A stretch of 64,000 bases of DNA from the NCBI RefSeq assembly GCF_002797495.1, contig NZ_PGEZ01000001.1, positions 2,965,215 through 3,029,214 on the forward strand, written 5' to 3'. Source of the DNA: Mumia flava. GTDB lineage: Bacteria; Actinomycetota; Actinomycetes; Propionibacteriales; Nocardioidaceae. The notes under the pieces were generated by a model, which saw nothing but the letters and a program-made list of their open reading frames with translations, ran no database searches and had not been told where the DNA came from. Below are positions 63,741 to 64,000 of this stretch, one piece after another (the stretch's first letter is position 1; each line of letters starts with the position of its first letter). The position numbers and the translations under genes are program-made.

Positions 63741-64000
63741 TCTTCTTGTTGCCGGGGACGGCGGCGGGCAAGGCCGAGAAGGCCGGGCACGCGGCCCTGG
63801 TAACCACCACCTCAGACGCGAACCTAGCTGGTTCCGCAAGTCGGAACGAGTCGGGGTCGCCATCTGGTGCGCTACGGGACCCTCTGATGGGCCCCTCGGC
63901 ACTCGCTGGTAGGTTTGGGGTTTGCGCGCTTTGTTCTGGTGTTTCTGCCTGTGTGGTGGGGATGGCTGGGGTTTGTGTGTGTGATGTTTGAGAACTCAAC
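63741..64000 (+). other. 5' leader of an rRNA operon
   Basis: The last bases, TGTTTGAGAACTCAAC, are the conserved element found upstream of 16S rRNA in actinobacteria (compare TTGAGAACTCAATAG in M. tuberculosis rrs leaders), where antitermination and RNase processing signals lie. The 16S gene itself begins beyond the window. The stretch from 63640 holds no gene. Confidence 0.75.

Overview
The window is high-GC DNA from an actinobacterium. The order whiB2-like / glycosyltransferase / DUF5719 / DUF3499 / manB / SIS / ahcY / mtrA-mtrB-lpqB / comF / hpf / secA matches the conserved region around Rv3240c-Rv3260c of Mycobacterium. The lack of mycobacterial cell-envelope genes, the Tad pilus genes and the many leaderless starts fit a Nocardioidaceae-like organism (Aeromicrobium/Nocardioides/Mumia type). 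The genus cannot be fixed from sequence inspection alone.

Layout. 0-22 kb is the conserved core: a membrane protein with a Tyr/Gly/Gln-rich prion-like tail, a WhiB regulator, envelope glycosyl transfer and mannose activation, S-adenosylhomocysteine hydrolase, the MtrAB-LpqB cell-wall sensing system, ComF, the ribosome hibernation factor, a LuxR-type regulator and SecA. 22-30 kb holds a LysM protein, small conserved genes, the CpaB/SAF and CpaE-like part of a Tad pilus system, a WS/DGAT-type acyltransferase with a changed active-site motif, an RDD protein and a DUF2505 protein. 30-45 kb holds the large NAD-glutamate dehydrogenase, an ABC exporter with a clear palindromic operator, a PspA-like protein fused to a ~600-residue disordered repeat region, a 2OG-oxygenase/adenosine deaminase pair divergent from an XRE-cupin regulator, a BrkB/YihY protein and an FAD oxidoreductase.

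45.6-63.6 kb is the main Tad/Flp pilus assembly operon (cpaF, tadB, tadC, small pilin, two TadE-like genes and a TadG-like gene). Its first gene, the assembly ATPase cpaF, is cut in two by a 13.46-kb integrative element (46298-59768). The only sequence shared by the two junctions is GCTGCG, and removing the element rejoins a 408-codon cpaF in frame. The element carries a serine integrase, a translationally coupled early block (AAA ATPase with winged helix, small Cys-rich and HTH proteins), one tape-measure protein with an M23 peptidase domain, and a cargo block. The cargo includes a HigB-HigA-SecB-like toxin-antitoxin-chaperone (TAC) operon and several unrecognised membrane proteins. No capsid, portal, large terminase or lysis gene is recognisable, so it is either a decayed prophage or a satellite.

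The window ends in the promoter and 5' leader of an rRNA operon. The most interesting points are the pilus ATPase split by a potentially reversible element, the TAC system on it, and a hairpin that would bury the start site of an early element gene.
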